Shown here: piece after piece, positions 9,619 to 21,341 of the stretch
How the letters are laid out: each line of letters begins with the position of its first letter
How positions within the stretch are numbered: the first letter of the stretch is position 1
NCBI RefSeq assembly: GCF_964355755.1
Contig: NC_092672.1
Coordinates: forward strand, 28,888,501 to 28,952,500
DNA: 64,000 nt
Origin: Antedon mediterranea
Taxonomy: Eukaryota > Echinodermata > Crinoidea > Comatulida > Antedonidae
Direction: 5' to 3'
The notes under the pieces: generated by a model
What the model was told of the DNA's origin: nothing
Seen by the model: the letters and a program-made list of their open reading frames with translations, nothing else
The model's database searches: none
Made by a program: the position numbers and the translations under genes

Positions 9619-9990
9619 CTACACTAAAAAGTTCTTCCTGCTCAAATTCATCTCCCTCTTCCTCATCATCGCTATCATCTCCATCAATTTCAAAAACATC
9701 TGTGTATGAAGAAGATTGTTACAGTTTTTGCACGAGCATAATTCTGTACAAGAGAATCCTAAGGATACACAGCATTTTTCATTTGCAACCCCTTCATTGC
9801 ATTTTGACTTTTTACATGACCAGGATGACAATTCGAGAATGCTGTGTAGAGCAGGTTGCTTCTCCATCCAGTCAATTACGAGTTTATTATCGGCCATCTT
9901 CCACCCATTTCCAACAGGAGATGGAGCATTTTGTTGTTGAATAAAACTAGCTTTGTGAATTGAAGCTTGAGAATTGGCACGCTGAATATG
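9619..9990 (-). pseudogene. Relic of a transposon-type ORF with C-terminal CXC cysteine cluster
   Basis: The minus strand reads HIQRANSQASIHKASF, then PSPVGNGWKMADNK and a cysteine cluster SCKKSKCNEG followed by CCVSLGFSCTELCSCKNCNN, ending in an acidic tail. This order (HIQRA, NGW, CXC cluster) is shared with other relics at 11270, 39660 and 47830. I know it from abundant uncharacterised repeat proteins of marine invertebrates. The upstream part is cut off at about 9990, where an RT fragment on the other strand begins. The CXC part probably binds zinc and DNA, by analogy with tesmin/TSO1 CXC domains. Confidence 0.55.
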
Positions 9991-9999
9991 TTTAAGTGT

Positions 10000-10680
10000 A
10001 TAAGTTTTATTCGATGTACACAAAGCCCATTGGAGACATCGTTCGGCGACATGGACTCGGCTACCAGTTGTATGCGGACGATACGCAAATGTACGTTTCT
10101 TTTCGCCCAAATGACAAGTCAGAAATACAATCTGCTCTAATTTCGATGGAAAAATGTGTTTCAGATGTCAAGGTATGGATGACCCAAAACATACTGAAAT
10201 TAAATGAAGGAAAAACGGAAGTGATACTCTTTTCGTCGCGGTACAATAAGACCAGTATAAATTTGGACGTGAATGTCTGAAACATAGTTCTAAAACCAAC
10301 GTCGACTGTGAGAGACCTCGGAGTAATATTCGACAAACATCTTACTATGGATTCACATGTACGTACAATCGATCTCGAGGCAGTGTTATATGCACTTACG
10401 TAACATCTCTCATATCCGACGTCATCTAACATATGATGCCACGAAATCATTGATACAGTCGCTGGTGATCTCTCGTATGGACTATTGTAACGCCTTACTT
10501 TATGGTCTGCCGACTACAACTATTGATAAATTACAAAAAGTCCAGAATACGGCAGCGCGAATAATTACGAAAACCTGTAAATATGACCACATTACACCTA
10601 TTTTAAAGGAGCTCCATTGGCTACCGGTGCAGGCACGCATAAAGTATAAGTTACAACTACCAAAAAAAAAGAAGGGAAGA
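10000..10680 (+). pseudogene. 5'-truncated, frameshifted RT of a CR1/L2-type LINE
   Basis: The frame from 9996 gives the palm motif YADDTQMYVSF, then VWMTQNILKLNEGKTEVILF. After a frameshift and stop near 10280, a second frame from 10357 continues with HLRNISHIRRHL, SRMDYCNALLYGLP and KELHWLPVQARIKYK. These are RT palm, thumb and post-RT segments of CR1/L2-like non-LTR elements. Only the 3' part of the ORF remains and it stops abruptly at about 10670. Non-functional. Confidence 0.8.
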
Positions 10681-11265
10681 TAGGGGCTGGGGAAAATTTT
10701 TTATCGGAGGTCAAAGTTCATTGACCGTTGCCAAATAGCTATAATTCTTGTATGAATCATATTTCGATGGTATCTAAGTAAAATTGGTGTCAAAATGTGC
10801 AGAATTAAAAAAAGGAATAACACTTAAAATAGAAGTCATGTCTTTGGATCAAATCTTGACCACTAAAAATTAGGTCAAAGGTCAAAAAGTCAAATTTTCT
10901 ACATAAAATGGCATATAATTGATATTTCAGCAACATATAATGATATATTGATGTTAAAATATGCAGAAAAAAAGGAAGAAAACTTGGAACAAAAACAAAC
11001 AACTTAAAAAATGAGGTCAAAGGTCAAAAGTATTTATTTTATCATGAACATGCTATTATTAGTGATTGTTTTTTTTTTAAATTAACAAAAATCCCCAAAA
11101 CATTAACTTTGACTTATTAAGGCGTACATGCTGTCAAAACGCACAGAATAAATGGGTCAAATTAAATTTGACAATGACCCTAAACCAAGTCTTGACCACC
11201 AAATACAAGGTCAAGATAATACTGATAATAACTTACAGTAACTATCACCAAAACAAAATAAATTA
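10681..11265. repeat. Dispersed AGGTCA-rich repeat, no gene
   Basis: Diverged tandem-like units of the type GGTCAAAGGTCAAA spaced by A/T-rich sequence. Perfect AGGTCA-A-AGGTCA direct repeats occur at 10872-10884 and 11014-11026. Related wording recurs at 47100-47780, 55800-56290, 58850-59350 and 63840-64000. No convincing reading frame. Confidence 0.5.
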
Positions 11266-11269
11266 ATAA

Positions 11270-11925
11270 TTATAGTGCTTCCTCTTCATCGTTGTCAATT
11301 AGTTCTTCTGCATCTGTGTTCTCCTTTCCATTCTCGCAATGTCCACTGCACACACCACATGCAGATACACATAACATGCCAGCTTTCATGCAGCTGCATC
11401 TCTCATGGTTTGGCATTTGCCTTTCGCCTTTCTTGCAACTGCAGCAGATTCCTTTGAGAAGGTTGTCTGGCGCAATACCACAAGAGAGCATCTTAGGTTT
11501 AAGTTTTCTGTTGAATTCTAATTCCCATCCTCTTCCTTTTGGTTCAAGAACCGAGGTGTTCAGATGCCTCCATATTCCAACTTGAAGATTGAAGATACAA
11601 GTTAGTACAGTCGATAGGTCTACGATAACACAGCAAAATCAAAATATCAGTGTCCTGGGCGACAACAACAACTGGGGAATTAACACCTACGACCAAATCC
11701 ATTGCAGATCTAACAATCAGTGTGTCACCAGAAGGTTTCTCTGGACTTCAGTGTCACACTGGACCTGACTGTGTCATGTGATAGAGAAGTATTCCTGGCA
11801 AATGAGAAGAACAAAGGAGCCTTAATCACGATGACATCTACAAAGATGGCAAGACAGCATATCACTGTACGCCAAGCACAGGATGAATATTAAAGGGACA
11901 CATGTGAATCAACAAAGTGTCCCCT
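11270..11925 (-). pseudogene. Second relic of the DTD ... CXC transposon ORF family
   Basis: The C-terminal frame (11270-11491, minus) encodes GICCSCKKGERQ, HERCSCMKAGMLCVSACG and VCSGHCENGKEN plus an acidic tail, the same cysteine plan as the relic at 9619. Further upstream on the minus strand, about 11660-11615, another frame reads AQDTDILILL, a motif that precedes the GLHAFT block in intact relatives. The part between them is broken by stops and indels. It represents an older copy than the one at 39228. Confidence 0.5.
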
Positions 11926-12009
11926 GAATATAGCGAATGACGGTAGTGTTAAAACATACCACTCGTTCGTTTCACGGAAGAAAAGTGTTACCCTGAAAAA
12001 GCTATATTA

Positions 12010-12870
12010 TTATAAGTGAGAGAGTTTGTACGTCTGTTTGTTTGTTCGTTATACACATTTTTGTTACTGCACGTAACCTTACATATGGGGTATCAAAATG
12101 ACCGGAATTGTACCGGGAAGGTACTACATTTCAACATCATCCGCCATCTAGGATCCAAGTTAGGGACCAAATGTGGTCAAAATGGCACACTTTCCCCCAC
12201 TTTTGATGTTTGTTCGTTATACAAATTTCTGTTTCTGCACGTAACCACACATTATGGAGTATCAAAATGATCGCAATTGTACCCGGAAGGTTTTAAACTA
12301 CATTTCAAAATTTCCCCCGAGTCCTGGGGTTTTTGTGGGAGGAGGAGGGGGGGGGGGGGGAGAGTGGTTTGTGATATCATTTGAATAGCATTTTTGATTG
12401 GGCTCGGGGTTGTAGGCTATCGAATTGTAAAATTATACTACAAAAGTTTTACAGTATTTGAATTATCCTCAGGAAGGCGTTTGGGAAAATAAAGATATAG
12501 ATAGGCCTATACATATTTTAGTCAGTAAACAATATGACACCTATTCATTTACACATTTAGCAAGTACTTTAACCATATCCAGCTATGTATTGTTCTCTTG
12601 GATTGTCTCATTACAGACATCCATTCCTGTGTGAACATATACACGTTCTTTACTGTTACTGTGTTCTACTACTATTTGAACATCATCCGCCATCTAGGAG
12701 CCAAAATGTGGTCAAAATGGCCAACTTTCGATGTTTGTTCATTATACAAATTTCTGTTTCCATACATATGGGGTATCAAAATGATCGCAATTGTACCGGG
12801 AAGGTTTTAAACTACATTAAAAAAAGTCCGAGGATTTGGTGGGAGAGGGAGTTGGGAGATTGGATGTGGT
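12010..12870. repeat. Diverged tandem/dispersed repeat, three copies of an about 150-200-bp unit
   Basis: The phrase TATGGGGTATCAAAATGA (with variants) followed by ATTGTACCGGGAAGGT, and GTTCGTTATACAAATTTCTG, recur near 12055-12160, 12210-12300 and 12670-12820. CATCATCCGCCATCTAGGA occurs twice. A G-rich run (12339-12361) lies between copies. Short open frames here are chance products of the repeat. Confidence 0.65.
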
Positions 12871-15040
12871 AGTTGGGGTTCAGAAGATAGTGGGGATGAA
12901 AACTGCCACTGAGGGATTATGGGTTGGGAGTGATGGCTAACATAATTTTTACTGGAACATTCTTACACACATCACCCAGTATATATGGTGTGTTTAAAAT
13001 TGCTAGTATTCACTAATAGCGACAGGATCAGGCTTTCCAGAATCAATATTACTTTGAATAACTCTAAATACGATAAGTTTAGGCCGAATATGTTGCAGGA
13101 GAAAACGTTCATTGCTACTTTACCGCTAATTTCCAATTAGCCTATAGTTTGTTATATTATGTTGAATAAATTTCAGTATAAATTAGGCCTAGTACATTCA
13201 TGACACTGATCTACTAAATTCTAATTTATGAAAATTTGTTTTCTAAATGCTTATGAGTGAATTATCACTTATGAAGGCCAAAACAATAGCCTCCGTGTAC
13301 AATGTTAGGCGAAATATGAACATTTAGTTTTGATTATTAGCATACAGAACCTCTGTAGGCCTCATTCGCGGATTAATATTAAACACGTTCTTACTTGATT
13401 TGAACATGGAGGATGATTGTGTTCGTGTTCACTACCATGAGGCGAATACAATACAATTATTGATATGCGATGTGCTTTCATACAATAAACCTATCATACT
13501 GTGTATCACATTGTGTTTAATACATAGCAATGTGAAATGCCAGTTGTAGACCTACTACTCTACACAAAGGTACGGAGATTGTTAGTTTTGTCTGATGACG
13601 ATTTCTGTATGAAGAATACCAAGTATGATCATTTTTAATTGACATATCGTCAAATAGGCCTACTGTCGTATAATGTAACTATAAATATACCTCAGATTAT
13701 GTGCTGACTTTTACGTTCGGGTTGAACTAATTTCGTAAAGTAAAGGCAATAATAAGGCCAGGGAGAGGTAAAAATAAATTTATTTTACATCTCCCTGGTA
13801 ATAAACTACAATACAACGTAGGCCTACTGAAATAGTTCATTTGGGCATATTATTACTAAGATCTTTTTAACTGTTGCATTGCAATAATAATGTTTTTAAT
13901 ATCTACTATAAATCGTTAGCTTTTAAAAAAATTGATTTGGCTCTATTTTCATTACTACCCGCTTTTTTTTCTCGGATCAATAAATCAGCCACTCCTATTG
14001 TATTGTATATTATTAAGCTTCATTCGCGGATTGATATCAAACAATTATAATAATCGTTCGATATAATCTACCATGAAAGAAACGAATAAAATGAAATTAT
14101 TGATGTGTGATGTGCTTTCATACAATATAGGCTTAACATATTAATGTGTATTATCTGTGAGTTTACAGAAGAAACTGTAGTTTAGTTAAAGATAGGCCTA
14201 ATTGTCTAAATAATCTACACTAATCATGGCTTCTAATTATTACTATACACATACGAGTTAAGTTATGTTTGTCTGACTTAGGTACGTATACAAGATTCAC
14301 TTTTAATGTTAAAACCCTAATCATACCAACGTCGAGAAAATCCGACAACCGAAAACGTCATCCAGCCACCAATTCGATGATAAATAATGTTCGCTATTGA
14401 TAATTTTTATTGTAAATATACGGTTTCACAGGAGTATAGTCATTTTAATGTTCTGTCTTTTAAAATTTGTAACGATTGTAACTTGTTTGTAACGATTTAA
14501 TGTTTATGTTTGAATAATTCCATTTCTAAATTACTGAGTTAAAACTGTACTTATTACTTATTTATATTTTAGCCTTTTAATTTAGGCCTTTCCATTGGAT
14601 TTTTTATTCAAGTGATCCCTTCTATTTGCATACCTAACACATTGTTAAAATGTTATTAATAATCTAAGACACTGTGAAACAGAGTAGGTTTAGTTTTACG
14701 AATACCAAGCATTTTCAATAATGGTAACCGCCAGAAAACGTACAAGGAGAACGTCCTTCTAAAACCTTTTTACCCGAGTCATTATCATTCCGAGAACCAT
14801 CGTCTACACTTCCTAGAGGGGGAGCGAGCGAAGCGAGCTCACCCTCCAGTATCTAATAATTACAATATTAGAAAAAAAATGTAACCGAAAGAATAAGATT
14901 ATGGCCCGTGGCTATGTATTAGGTGTATAAAACATTTTTAATCTGAAACCCATGATAAAAGAACATTTTTTACATGTGTAGCTTAATTAAAATACAGTTT
15001 TTGTTTACAAAATAATAGTATATTTGTCTATATTTGTCAT
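12871..15040. other. Gene-free interval with dispersed repeats and hairpins
   Basis: No coding exon is recognised. A diverged direct repeat pair (about 13360-13500 and 14018-14145; shared phrase GATGTGCTTTCATACAATA) lies about 660 bp apart. A 41-bp hairpin (CCAGGGAGA ... TCTCCCTGG) is at 13758-13798. A compact GC-rich palindrome (GAGCGAGCGAAGCGAGCTC) is at about 14820-14840. Isolated AGGCCTA words are frequent. Confidence 0.55.
13758..13798. repeat. CCAGGGAG-type short hairpin
   Basis: Inverted 9-bp arms CCAGGGAGA and TCTCCCTGG enclose a further palindromic A/T core (TAAAAATAAATTTATTTTA). It resembles hairpins at 26689, 37386 and 44799 in arm sequence. No clear direct repeats flank it. Confidence 0.6.
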
Positions 15041-15044
15041 CGCG

Positions 15045-17285
15045 TTGAACTTGTTCGGACTCCATTAGTAATACGTCTACATTTTATTTTATTCAACATT
15101 GCTTGTGGAAGTTCTTCTTGAGTGTGTCCTGTATCTGCGACGAGCTGGTCAATGTAGTTTGTGTGTGGTCTTCCAATGCCTCTAGTGCCTCTGGAGTCCA
15201 GAGAAGTAAGTCTGATAACAGCTCATCTTTGCTTCTCTATGAAGCAGCAGCAAACCTGACTCTTCATTCTCTGATTACTTCACTGATTTGTACTAGCTTG
15301 GTTTGTTAGATGGTCTTTCCAAGATACATTCAATGCAGCCCTTAACATCCGGGTATAAGTGCCACTTAGCGTATTTTCGAGTTTCTTGGTGAGTGTCCGT
15401 GTTGTTGATCCGTACAGTAATAACAACTCCACCGTGGCTCGGAAGAAGCTCTTCTTTATGGTTTTGCTCAGATTGGATTTCCAGATGATATTTAAACGTC
15501 TCAAAGCAGACCAAGCTTTGCCAATATAGGCCTATGGATATTAACATCATTTTCAGTGGAGGCGATGGCGCTGCTGATAATCTGGCCTTGGCAGTTAATG
15601 GCCCTGTACTCGGTTTTCTTTGCATTGATGTTTAGTCCCACTTCCAGTGCTGCTTCTTCTAATGCATGGAGCAGGACTGTTGCTCCTTCAACGGTGCCTG
15701 AGAATATGGCCAAGTCGTAAGGATAATCTGGATTAGTTATGTTGGAAGCAGGATGTCTCTGGCTGAGTCGAGACTTTAACAACAAACCGTGGTCATTTAG
15801 TTGGTCTATAGATGTTTGAAGTACATAGTCCAGGCAGATGAAGAAAAGTAATGGAGCGATAGTATCGACTTGCAGCACGCCAGCTACAATTTCAAAGAAT
15901 TCAGTGTCCCCATCTGGTGACCGGACCATAGATTTTGCGTTGTTGTACTATATCATGATGGCATTTACTATTTTAGGTGGAATACCGTATGCTAAAAGGA
16001 TTAATTTCATTTTGCCTCAAATACAGAATCAAATGCTTTGGAAAAATCCACAAAGAGCATCACGGCTGATATGTTTTTGTCTCAAACTCCTTCTAGGATT
16101 CTCCTGACTGTTAGAATTTGTGCAGATGCTGATCGTCTTTGACGGAAGCCGTTTTGGTTTTTGCGGAGGATTTGTTCAGTCCAGTGTTGAATTCTGTTCA
16201 ACAGCACCAGATTGTATATGTTTGCTGCAATCGATGTTAATGTGATACCTCTATAGTTTTTTGCTTTTCCGAGATCTCCCTTTTTAGGGAAAGGGAGAAT
16301 GCAACCTCTTGTCCACGCCTCAATCGGATCTATATTGATAAACATTATTACAGAACTGTAGTAGAACATCGTTAAAACATTTTGTTTTCCATGCTTCAGT
16401 TGGAATTCCATCAATTCCTGGGGATTTTCCATTTTTTATTTTTTTTTTGACAAGGATTTGTTAAGTTCATTTTCGTCGAAAGGACCCGTTTTAATGTTAG
16501 TGTTTTCTCCTTCATGAATGGGTTGGACTACCGTACTGTTTTAATTGAAACATTTGTTGCTTTTCTAAGAAGATTCTGAAAGTGTCCTTTCCATTTATTT
16601 AGCCTATCCTGTTGGCTCGTAGCTTTAAGTTTTGCTTGACAAGTTCTTTTTCTGCCAGTTATTTCTGCCATGCAATAAATTATTGCATATTTTCATAGCA
16701 ATGGTTTATTAAGTCAATTTTTCTTTTGGCAAAATCTTTCATTTCGGCATCGTATAGGCGGCATAATTCAATTTTGTTGTTGTAATTTGTAATATTGCTG
16801 ACTGTCGGTGTAGCCCGTTTTTTGATCGCCGATTCTTTGACTTTGATTCGTTGTGTTTCAATAGCAGGTGAGTCCCATGGTACCCTCCTTCGCACACGTG
16901 ACTTTAGTGGAATGTTATTTTGAGCTGCTTCTTGATGAGCTTTCACAAAGTTGTTGTAACATGCATTAGTACTCGTTTCTTCCGACTCATGCTGTAGTGC
17001 TTCAAAACGGTTTCTCAGATTGATTTGGTATTTATCTCGGACAGTCTTATTGCATGTTAGTGCGCTCCATAGAAAAGGGGGATTTGCTTTTGACTTCTTT
17101 TTGTTTGCTCTCAGACTGATGTTGCAAGAGACGATACGATGATCAGACGATACGGTTGAAAAGCTGCTGTAAGCTTCACAATTTATGCAGCTGTTTATCC
17201 ATTTTCGATTTAACAAAATGTAATTGAGTTGTGCTTTGTGACCATTGGCATACTCGAATGTCCAAAGTTTTCCAATTATACTAGT
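15045..17285 (-). pseudogene. Decayed non-LTR retrotransposon (endonuclease tail, RT, C-terminal domain)
   Basis: Read on the minus strand from about 17277, the end of an endonuclease domain appears (FEYANGHKAQLNYILLNRKW, then SDHRIVSC), followed by a linker (17216-16680). RT blocks follow: FPKKGDLGKAKNYRGITLTS and ILRKNQNGFRQRRSAS (16432-16082), then GVLQVDTIAPLLFFICLDYV (15929-15501) with the catalytic FADD position degenerated to PYDLAIFS. Post-RT LLYGSTTRTLTKKLE (15504-15280) and a C-terminal stretch near 15290-15070 close it. At least four frame breaks. Clade not assigned. No poly(A) tail or target duplication was identified. Confidence 0.8.
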
Positions 17286-17298
17286 TGATAAATGTCCG

Positions 17299-17483
17299 GC
17301 ACAAAAATATTTATAAAAGACGCAGTACAGGGTCTTTTTTACTAACTAAATTACTTAAATCAAACACCATTTACGAAAATTTCTCTTAATTATTAAATTA
17401 CTTTTAATATTGTTTATATTTAAGTAAGTTAATTAGTAAGTTGTTGTTGACCCTGTCCTGCATCTTTTACAAATATGTTGTGC
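17299..17483. repeat. 185-bp MITE-like inverted repeat
   Basis: Arms of about 35 bp (17299-17334 and 17449-17483) share AAAAGACGCAGTACAGGGTC with its complement GACCCTGTCCTGCATCTTTT, and extend outward to GCACAA/TTGTGC. It sits right at the truncated 5' edge of the LINE at 17285. No coding potential. Confidence 0.6.
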
Positions 17484-17639
17484 AAGATGTAATTCAATGT
17501 ATATTGGAGAAACGTGTCGACATTTATCAAGTACATCAATATCTAGTCCTTTACAAGTCTTCTTACATTTTCAACATTTAAAAACTGCAGGATAATCTCA
17601 GAAAAAATCATTTCAAATGTTTTTTTCACAATTCTAAAC

Positions 17640-18010
17640 TTTGAAAAATACACATTATCTCGGTCGTCCGTACAAATTGAATTAAAGGAAGCTTTGCACA
17701 TCAAAATTTGGGAAATCAAACAATTGTCGCAGAATTCATCATGCTTGTATTTAGTTTTGAAGTTTTTGAATACGCTTGGACCTATACAAATGTCTGCTGT
17801 TATCTGCAAGGATAATAAGGAATTTGAATACCAATGCAGGTTCCCTAAATAAGTACTAAAAAAGTTACTAATAACAATAATTGAATCAAAAGAAGCTTTA
17901 AACATCAATTTGGAAAAATTGTTCCATTTAATATTACTTTGTATTTAGTTTTGAAGTTTTTGAATACGTTTATAGCGAAGTTACGCCCGTTGTCAGCTGT
18001 AATAATAATT
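17640..18010. repeat. Two tandem copies of a diverged about 200-bp unit
   Basis: The phrases TTGAATTAAAGGAAGCTTTG (17679) and TTGAATCAAAAGAAGCTTTA (17880), and the shared phrase TTTAGTTTTGAAGTTTTTGA, recur at a spacing near 200 bp. The 121-codon minus frame across this stretch is a by-product. Confidence 0.55.
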
Positions 18011-18129
18011 ACAAATATTGCATCACTGCATTTAGATACCGGTGTAAAGTTACTATATCAGTCAAAATTTACTATGGAGACAACATTGGAGAGAATTTCA
18101 TCCGTTATCCAGTGAGTCTGTGTGAGTTC

Positions 18130-19660
18130 CAGTAGCTGATCTAGATTTTCTTTTTAGATACCTCTCTTCATTTTCCATACGATATCTTTCTTCGCTGTGT
18201 ACAAGTCCTGCCTAATACAGTCTTTCCATGATTTTTTCCAGGTGTTAACATTGATGTCCATTGCCTTTAAGTCTCTTTTACATGCATCTTTGAAACACAA
18301 AAGTGGACGTCCTTTGGACGTCCTTTGGATCTTTTACAATTTGCTAGCTCACCGTACAACATAACCTTTGGAGTTCTTGTATCATCCATTCTTCTGACAT
18401 GACCAAGCCATCGTAGTCTTCGCTGTCGAATTAATGTAAACATCGAAGGAATGCCACATCTATCAAGGATACTGTTGTTTGTTACCCTGTCTTGTCATCT
18501 GATATTTAAGATAGTCAGTAGACAGCGGAGGTGAAATACATGTAGTTTCTTTTCTTGTCTAGCATAGGTTGTCCACGATTCAGCTCCATACAAGAGGACA
18601 CTAATGACACATGCCATAAACACTTTGATCTTCACAGCCACTCAAATATTTATGTTTTCCCAAACACGTACAGACAACTGACTGAGAGTACTAGAAGCTC
18701 TTCCGATTTGTTTAGTTCACAATCAAGAGAGTTGTTATAAGTTATAACTGAACCAAGGTAAGAAAATTTACTAACATTTTCAAGTAAAAAAATGTTGACA
18801 GTAAAATTGTTTTGACCAGTTGTTTTAAACGGTAAAATCTTAGTTTTCTTTACACTTATGGTGAGACCAAAGTGTTCACAGGCACATGAACATATATCAA
18901 GTAGAAGTTGTAGACCATTAGGAGAATGGTTGCCGAAACAGGCATCATCTGCATAAAGAACATCACGAAGAAGAACCTTAAATATTGTTGTCTTAGCTTT
19001 AAGTCTGGCCGGATTGTACAGCTTGCCAGTAGATCTACAATGCAATAAACTCCTTCCATAAGATTCAAAGGTTCAAAAGCTCTTTGGAAGACGACTGCAA
19101 AGTAAATCCCAAAAAGAAGAGGGGCAAGAACATCTCCTTGTTTTGTCCCATTCTCGACATCAAATGGGTCAGACACTGCTCCATTGTACTTTACAGTAGC
19201 TTGCATTCCTTGATGGAAAGATCGGATAATATTTAATAGAGTAGGTGGACATCCAATTTTCCTTAGGATTTCAAATAGACAGTCTAAGGTCAAAAGCCTT
19301 AGAGATCGATAAATGACAGGTAGAGTTGCTGTTTTAGCACAACATATTTTTTCTGCAGTTGTCTAATAGAGAAAATCATATCAATGGTAGATCTTCAAGA
19401 GCGAAAACCACACTGAGACTCTAGATATACCCTTTCCGCTAAAGGCAGCAGACGTTGTAGAACTACTTTTACAAATACTTTTCCATATAGATATTGAGCA
19501 GAGAAATGCCGCGATAATTATCACAGCAACCACGATCACCTTTATTCTTGTACAGAGTGAAAATGGACGCATTCTTGAAATCCTGTGGAACTTTACCAAG
19601 AGACCAACAGAGACTAATAAGCTCATACAGATGATGTCTATAAATATAATTAAGTTTAAT
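18130..19660 (-). pseudogene. Second decayed non-LTR retrotransposon RT (minus strand)
   Basis: On the minus strand from about 19640: KNKGDRGCCDNYRGISLLNI, then a region with STIDMIFSIRQLQKK, then GCPPTLLNIIRSFHQGMQAT and NGTKQGDVLAPLLFGIYF (19293-19060). After a frameshift near 19045, VLLRDVLYADDACFGNHSPN and HFGLTISVKKTKI (18960-18840) follow. The C-terminal part (18650-18150) includes ESWTTYARQEKKLHVFHLRC and RRLRWLGHVRRMDD. The YADD box is kept but there are several frame breaks. A perfect 12-bp doublet (GGACGTCCTTTGGACGTCCTTTGG, two copies of GGACGTCCTTTG) at 18306-18329 is a local duplication. RTE/Jockey-like by motif style, not firmly assigned. Confidence 0.78.
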
Positions 19661-19858
19661 TATGTCTGGATATTTATCAATAAGAATGACGTGACATTAA
19701 ACTCGAGCTATAAAATGTTTAGATTATTTACGTATTACCAACTTTTATAAATAATATATAGGTCCATGTTAAAACAATGACACTAATCCAGCTGTACCAT
19801 GATACTGACAAATTTGAATGATTAATTCTCTTTTCCATCAGAAACAAAAGGCGCTTAA

Positions 19859-20372
19859 ATGGCAGCGTCTGAAGTTAATCCAGAGTTTACCAAATTGAAG
19901 TCTGATCTTGGTAGATACTTTGACGGTGACCGGTTGCTGTGGTTGAAGTTCATACTATTTGATCTTTTACATATAGGAGACCTTACAAAACCAAATGCCA
20001 TTGGAAATGATTTTTTCAATGAACTACATGTCACCGGGAAAGTTACACATAGTAATGTTAACATTTTATTAGAGATTGCTCAATTATCTGAATTGAAAGT
20101 AGCAGAAGAGCTTGTACTCCAGTATATTAGAGATAATAAAGCTGAAAATACAGAAGAAAAAAGAATATCACCACGTCGAAAATTCACGGTTAAGAGGTTG
20201 CGAAATGTTGATCCAGATGCGTTAAAGAGGGTTATTGCTTACTATGATCTGGCAAGATATAATCACACCAACATTTGGGATGTGGTCTTTGCATTGGAGA
20301 AGAACCAACGTTTATCAAATGAACCGGACAAAAAAGATGTATTTGACGATATTCTTAGACAAATCGTACATG
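19859..20372 (+). CDS. NLR-type receptor, exon 1: DED-like adaptor domain
   Basis: The start ATG at 19859 opens a frame encoding FTKLKSDLGRYFDGDRLLWL, then FILFDLLHIGDLTKPNAI and LLEIAQLSELKVAEELVLQY. The amphipathic helix pattern, length (about 90 residues) and the sequence around RYFDGDRLLWLKFILFDLL resemble a death-effector-type death-fold domain, the adaptor module that recruits caspase or adaptor partners by homotypic contact. A second helical segment (121-178; RVIAYYDLARYN, WDVVFALEKNQRL) may be linker or a second death-fold remnant. Splice donor CATG|GTAAGA leaves phase 1. The next exons (21026 and 21342) accept phase 1. The frame would run to a stop at 20393 if unspliced. Confidence 0.7.
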
Positions 20373-21025
20373 GTAAGAATGGACTACCGTTTTAAGTATT
20401 ATTATATTTAAAATTATTTGTAATTTCCTAACATTTACATTGTGTTTGTTTGGTTAATGCAATAATACAATTAAATTGTATTTGAATAAATTGCAATTCC
20501 TGATACTGTGATATTACAAATTTTGGGGAAATTACTATGGTAGACTTTGGACTTTGTAAGATAATAATGTAATTCCTATTAATACTAACAAACACAATTG
20601 TATAAGAAAATCTTCCCATTCTAAATTTGCCACAATATCAAGATAAACAAAGTAACTTGAATGTTTATTTTACATTTTTAGTAACAATAGCAATTATACA
20701 CTATTCTCAGTATTTGGCGTATCTCGTGACACAGCGTCACATGTATCACATTCACTGTACCTACAAACCTTAAACTGAACATAACATTCACATGTTTTAG
20801 GTTGTATCACATAATATTCTAGTAGTATGGTACTGGAAATATGTTGTACTCTGTGGACATACTAAAAGTACCGTTTTTCAATAATATTATAAGAACACAT
20901 GGCAAGTGAAAGTTCAAAATTATAACATTATTTTAAAATCATTTTTCGGTACACTCAAATGAGTAACCCAGTATTGGAGTTCTACAAAATGCACTATATA
21001 ATATAACTTGACTTTTTCTCTGCAG

Positions 21026-21058
21026 ATATGCCATATAGACCAGCAACAACGCTCCATG
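21026..21058 (+). CDS. Predicted 33-nt microexon of the NLR gene
   Basis: A strong acceptor (ctttttctctgcag, ending 21025) and a donor (CATG|GTGATA at 21059) bound exactly 33 nt that enter and leave in phase 1, encoding about D-MPYRPATTLH between the DED exon and the NACHT exon. The exon end repeats the CATG of the preceding exon end. Support is only splice-site quality and phase. It may be a cassette exon or a false call. Confidence 0.4.
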
Positions 21059-21341
21059 GTGATAAACATAGTATGTATACTATTTATGACTTCTTTTTTG
21101 CACTTTTTCCAGCTTATCATTACCACTCTTACTCCTGTCCGCAAATACAGGGCAGACAATTTAGAAAACGTCTAGGCGGTAACCTAAAATGACAACAGTT
21201 TACTGGTCTAAATCTTGGATCACTAGAAAAATCGATTCAATGTAAGACAAAGTCAAGACAATTACTGTAGTTTCAATTAGTGAATTTGTAAAGTGTCATA
21301 CTTGTTTTAGTATTTTTAAATAATGTTCCTTTATGTTATAG

